Assembly (NCBI GenBank): GCA_009698575.1
Contig: WLPX01000006.1
Location: 22,353 to 86,352 of the forward strand
Reading direction: 5' to 3'
Source: Actinomycetota bacterium
GTDB lineage: Bacteria; Actinomycetota; Actinomycetes; S36-B12; UBA5976
DNA length: 64,000 bases
The first letter of the stretch is position 1, and every line of letters begins with the position of its first letter. Both the position numbers and the translations under genes were made by a program. Under the pieces are notes generated by a model. That model had not been told where the DNA came from and did no database searches. It saw nothing but the letters and a program-made list of their open reading frames with translations. Shown piece by piece: positions 60,760-64,000 of this stretch.

Positions 60760-62880
60760 GTGGCTACCGAAACATCGCTTGACCTCGCCAAGACCCGCAA
60801 CATCGGGATCATGGCGCACATCGACGCGGGCAAAACCACGACTACCGAGCGCATCTTGTTTTACACCGGTATCAACTACAAGATCGGTGAAGTGCACGAA
60901 GGTGCAGCAACCATGGACTGGATGGAACAAGAGCAAGAGCGTGGCATCACAATCACCTCAGCTGCAACCACCTGTACTTGGAAAGATCACACGATCAACA
61001 TCATTGACACCCCAGGTCACGTGGACTTCACAGTTGAAGTTGAGCGTTCACTTCGCGTACTTGACGGCGCTGTCGCAGTATTTGACGGTGTAGCTGGCGT
61101 AGAACCACAATCCGAAACGGTATGGCGCCAAGCTAACAAGTACAGCGTTCCGCGTATTTGCTTTGTAAATAAGTTGGACCGTACTGGTGCTGACTTCTTT
61201 ATGTGCGTTGGCATGATCAAGGATCGTCTTGGTGCAAACCCACTTATTCTTCAGCTTCCAATCGGTGCTGAAGGTGACTTCATTGGTCTAGTTGATTTGA
61301 TTCGTATGCAGGCCATGGTTTGGCGCGGCGAAACTGCAATCGGCGAAGACTATGTACTTGAACCAATTCCAGCAGACCTTCAGGCACAAGCTGACGAATA
61401 CCGTCACACCATGCTTGAGACCATTGCGGAAAATGACGAATCTTTCATGGAGAAGTTCTTTGAAGATGAATCATCACTTACCGAAGATGACATTCACGCA
61501 GCAATCCGTCGCGTAACTCTTGCTGGTGGTGCTGTTCCAATCGTTACCGGTACTGCATTCAAGAACAAGGGCGTTCAGCCAATGCTTGATGCGGTTATTC
61601 GTTACTTGCCTTCACCACTAGACGTAGAAGGCGTTACCGGCCACAAGCCAGGTAAGCCAGATGAAGAAATGCTACGTACTCCAAGTGACAGCGAACCATT
61701 AGCTGCACTTGCATTCAAAATTGCAACCGATCCACACCTTGGCAAGCTAACTTATGTTCGCGTTTACTCCGGACGTCTAGAAGCAGGCTCCCAGGTTCTT
61801 AACTCAGTTAAGGAACGCAAGGAGCGCATCGGAAAGATTTACCGAATGCATGCGAACAAGCGCGAAGAAATTGCAGCTGTAGGCGCAGGCGACATCGTGG
61901 CAGTAATGGGTCTTAAGGACACCACAACTGGCGAAACACTTTGCGATCCAGCAAACCCAATCATTCTTGAGTCAATGACTTTCCCAGCTCCGGTTATCGA
62001 AGTTGCGATTGAGCCAAAGACAAAGAGCGACCAAGACAAACTTGGTGTGGCAATTCAGCGTCTGTCGGATGAAGATCCAACTTTCCGCGTTCACACCGAC
62101 GAAGAAACTGGCCAGACCATCATTGCGGGTATGGGCGAACTTCACTTGGAAATTCTTGTTGACCGCATGAAGCGCGAATTCAACGTAGAAGCAAATGTTG
62201 GTAAGCCACAGGTTGCTTACCGCGAAACTATTACCAAGAATGTTGATCGCATCGATTACACCCACAAGAAGCAAACAGGTGGTTCCGGACAGTTCGCTAA
62301 GGTCCAAATTGCAATTGCTCCGAATAAGCCAATTGATGGTGACGATACTGCCAATGGTGGTTACGCATTCGTAAACAAGATCACTGGTGGACGCATTCCT
62401 CGCGAATACATTCCTTCAGTTGATGCTGGCTGCCAAGACGCAATGGAAAATGGCGTACTTGCTGGTTACCCAATGGTTGATGTTCAAGTAACACTTCTTG
62501 ACGGTGCTTACCACGATGTTGACTCTTCTGAACTTGCATTCAAACTTGCTGGTACTCAAGCATTCAAGGAAGGCGTTCGTAGCGCCGGTCCAGTAATTCT
62601 TGAACCACTAATGAGCGTCGAAGTAACAACCCCTGAAGACTTCATGGGTGATGTAATCGGCGACCTTAATTCTCGGCGCGGACAGATTCAGGCTATGGAT
62701 GAGCGTTTCGGCTCACGCGTAGTCAAGGCTCTTGTTCCGTTGTCAGAAATGTTCGGCTATGTGGGAGATCTTCGTAGTCGTACTCAGGGACGTGCTAGCT
62801 ACTCCATGGAGTTCTCGCAGTACGCCCAAGTTCCCGCAAGCGTCCAGACAGAAATTGTCTCGAAGGCACGGGGCGAGTAA
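60760..62880 (+). CDS. fusA: Elongation factor G
   Basis: 706 aa translocase GTPase. G1 AHIDAGKT (19-26), G2 around [12 protein letters not shown]3 DTPGHVDF, G4 NKLDRTG, then domains II-V ending in the usual [21 protein letters not shown] segment. GTG start; the 68 bp gap after rpsG carries GAGACGAGAGAG as SD. Confidence 0.99.
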   Translation: MATETSLDLAKTRNIGIMAHIDAGKTTTTERILFYTGINYKIGEVHEGAATMDWMEQEQERGITITSAATTCTWKDHTINIIDTPGHVDFTVEVERSLRVLDGAVAVFDGVAGVEPQSETVWRQANKYSVPRICFVNKLDRTGADFFMCVGMIKDRLGANPLILQLPIGAEGDFIGLVDLIRMQAMVWRGETAIGEDYVLEPIPADLQAQADEYRHTMLETIAENDESFMEKFFEDESSLTEDDIHAAIRRVTLAGGAVPIVTGTAFKNKGVQPMLDAVIRYLPSPLDVEGVTGHKPGKPDEEMLRTPSDSEPLAALAFKIATDPHLGKLTYVRVYSGRLEAGSQVLNSVKERKERIGKIYRMHANKREEIAAVGAGDIVAVMGLKDTTTGETLCDPANPIILESMTFPAPVIEVAIEPKTKSDQDKLGVAIQRLSDEDPTFRVHTDEETGQTIIAGMGELHLEILVDRMKREFNVEANVGKPQVAYRETITKNVDRIDYTHKKQTGGSGQFAKVQIAIAPNKPIDGDDTANGGYAFVNKITGGRIPREYIPSVDAGCQDAMENGVLAGYPMVDVQVTLLDGAYHDVDSSELAFKLAGTQAFKEGVRSAGPVILEPLMSVEVTTPEDFMGDVIGDLNSRRGQIQAMDERFGSRVVKALVPLSEMFGYVGDLRSRTQGRASYSMEFSQYAQVPASVQTEIVSKARGE

Positions 62881-62964
62881 CGGCCCACAGGCCAAAAGAA
62901 ATAAAAATCCTGCCGGAGTGAAGGTCACTCTGACAGACAGCACAAGGATCCAGGAGGACCCACC

Positions 62965-64000
62965 GTGGCAAAGGCGAAGTTTGAGCGGACAAAACCGCAC
63001 GTAAACATCGGCACCATCGGTCACATCGACCACGGCAAGACAACGCTGACTGCTGCCATCACTAAGGTGCTGCACGATGCTTACCCAGATGTAAACCCAT
63101 TCACGCCATTCGACATGATCGATAAGGCACCTGAAGAGCGTCAGCGCGGTATCACGATTTCGATCGCCCACGTTGAGTACCAGACAGAAGTGCGTCACTA
63201 TGCGCACGTTGACTGCCCAGGTCACGCGGACTACATCAAGAACATGATCACCGGCGCGGCACAGATGGACGGTGCAATTCTTGTAGTTGCAGCGACTGAC
63301 GGCCCAATGCCTCAGACCAAGGAACACGTACTTCTTGCTCGTCAGGTTGGCGTTCCTGCAATCGTTGTTGCTCTTAATAAGTGCGACATGGTTGATGACG
63401 AAGAACTTATTGAACTCGTAGAAATGGAAGTTCGTGAACTTCTAAGTGCTTACGAATTCCCAGGCGACGACATTCCAGTTGTTCGCGTAGCTGCATTCCC
63501 AGCACTTCAGGGTGATGCTAAGTGGGGACAGTCAGTTCTTGACCTAATGAAGGCTGTTGATGAGTACATCCCAACACCAGCTCGCGACATCGAAAAGCCA
63601 TTCCTTATGCCAGTTGAAGACGTTTTCACCATCACAGGTCGTGGAACCGTTGTTACTGGTCGTATCGAACAGGGCATCGTAAAGGTCAACGAAGAAGTTG
63701 AAATCGTTGGTATTCGCCCAGACGTACAGAAGACAACCGTTACCGGTGTTGAAATGTTCCGCAAACTTCTTGATGAAGGTCGCGCTGGCGAAAACGTAGG
63801 TCTACTTCTTCGTGGAACAAAGCGTGAAGACATTGAGCGTGGCCAGGTTGTATGCCACCCAGGCTCAGTTAATCCTCACACTGACTTCGAAGCTAACGTT
63901 TACATCCTTTCCAAGGATGAAGGCGGCCGTCACACACCATTCTTCGACAACTACCGTCCACAGTTCTACTTCCGTACCACGGACGTAACTGGTGTAGTAA
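62965..64000 (+). CDS. tuf: Elongation factor Tu, 3' end cut off by the window
   Basis: 345 codons of about 397 are present; the rest lies beyond base 64000. G1 GHIDHGKT (19-26), [20 protein letters not shown] and NKCDMVD identify the aminoacyl-tRNA delivery GTPase. GTG start with AGGAGG at 62953-62958. Last gene of the rpsL-rpsG-fusA-tuf operon; the 84 bp gap after fusA has a small GGCC-CACA-GGCC hairpin but no terminator. Confidence 0.99.
   Translation, partial: MAKAKFERTKPHVNIGTIGHIDHGKTTLTAAITKVLHDAYPDVNPFTPFDMIDKAPEERQRGITISIAHVEYQTEVRHYAHVDCPGHADYIKNMITGAAQMDGAILVVAATDGPMPQTKEHVLLARQVGVPAIVVALNKCDMVDDEELIELVEMEVRELLSAYEFPGDDIPVVRVAAFPALQGDAKWGQSVLDLMKAVDEYIPTPARDIEKPFLMPVEDVFTITGRGTVVTGRIEQGIVKVNEEVEIVGIRPDVQKTTVTGVEMFRKLLDEGRAGENVGLLLRGTKREDIERGQVVCHPGSVNPHTDFEANVYILSKDEGGRHTPFFDNYRPQFYFRTTDVTGVV

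Noticed and set aside
62743..63327. 194-codon antisense frame over fusA/tuf, and similar long frames opposite rpoC, mfd and metG
   Set aside because: They mirror highly expressed genes, lack SD signals and have no protein family resemblance.

Overview
The window looks like a chromosomal segment of a low-GC, gene-dense actinobacterium. The phylum assignment rests on gene content and order seen here: rsmI-metG-tatD-(G5 muralytic gene)-rsmA-ispE, then tRNA-Gln-glmU-prs-rplY-pth-cysQ-mfd-lipoprotein-mazG-eno-ftsB-DUF501-ppx; greA/DUF4307 divergent from a mycothiol-conjugate amidase (mca); secA followed by an Rv3235-family gene; and secE-nusG-rplKA-rplJL-rpoBC-rpsLG-fusA-tuf. These blocks match mycobacterial/streptomycete synteny. 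The base composition (by eye in the mid-40s % GC), very short intergenic gaps and many abutting genes suggest a streamlined lineage such as freshwater acI/Nanopelagicales. That finer placement is inference.

Layout. 1-8.9 kb: a truncated protein O-mannosyltransferase gene, rsmI, metG, a membrane acyltransferase with an SGNH domain, tatD, a G5-domain lytic transglycosylase in the usual rpfB position, rsmA and ispE. 8.9-10.3 kb: convergent MarR and TetR regulators. 10.4-23 kb: the long housekeeping run from tRNA-Gln/glmU to ppx (cell wall precursor and PRPP synthesis, translation quality control, transcription-coupled repair, glycolysis, division, polyphosphate), closed by an unusual short-variable-arm tRNA with a UAA anticodon. 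23-35.4 kb: a mixed region with Bax1-like membrane protein, msrA, MFS exporter, ilvA, DrrAB-type ABC exporter, greA, mca, SURF1, a cation efflux protein and an MMPL protein. 35.4-45.2 kb: a secreted SpoIID-like protein, secA, an Rv3235-family protein, an unrecognised gene, a small excisionase-type HTH protein, an orphan SAF-domain/CpaE-like pair and an aminotransferase. 45.3-64 kb: tRNA-Trp and the secE-nusG-ribosomal protein-RNA polymerase-EF block, interrupted by a secreted RTX-repeat protein between rplL and rpoB and by a nucleoside deoxyribosyltransferase-like gene between rpoC and rpsL; tuf runs off the end.

The physiology suggested is an aerobic (SURF1), mycothiol-using (Mca) Gram-positive cell. 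No insertion sequence, prophage, CRISPR array or toxin-antitoxin module was seen. I did not find a clear new defence or biosynthetic system. The points most worth a second look are the RTX/tandem-domain secreted protein inside the ribosomal/RNA polymerase block, the class I-shaped tRNA(UAA), the orphan SAF/CpaE pair with a degenerate P-loop, an inverted pair of DnaA-box-like sites next to an unknown gene, the attenuator-like L10 leader, the structured str-operon leader, and leaderless-type starts sharing the hexamer TAGACT.
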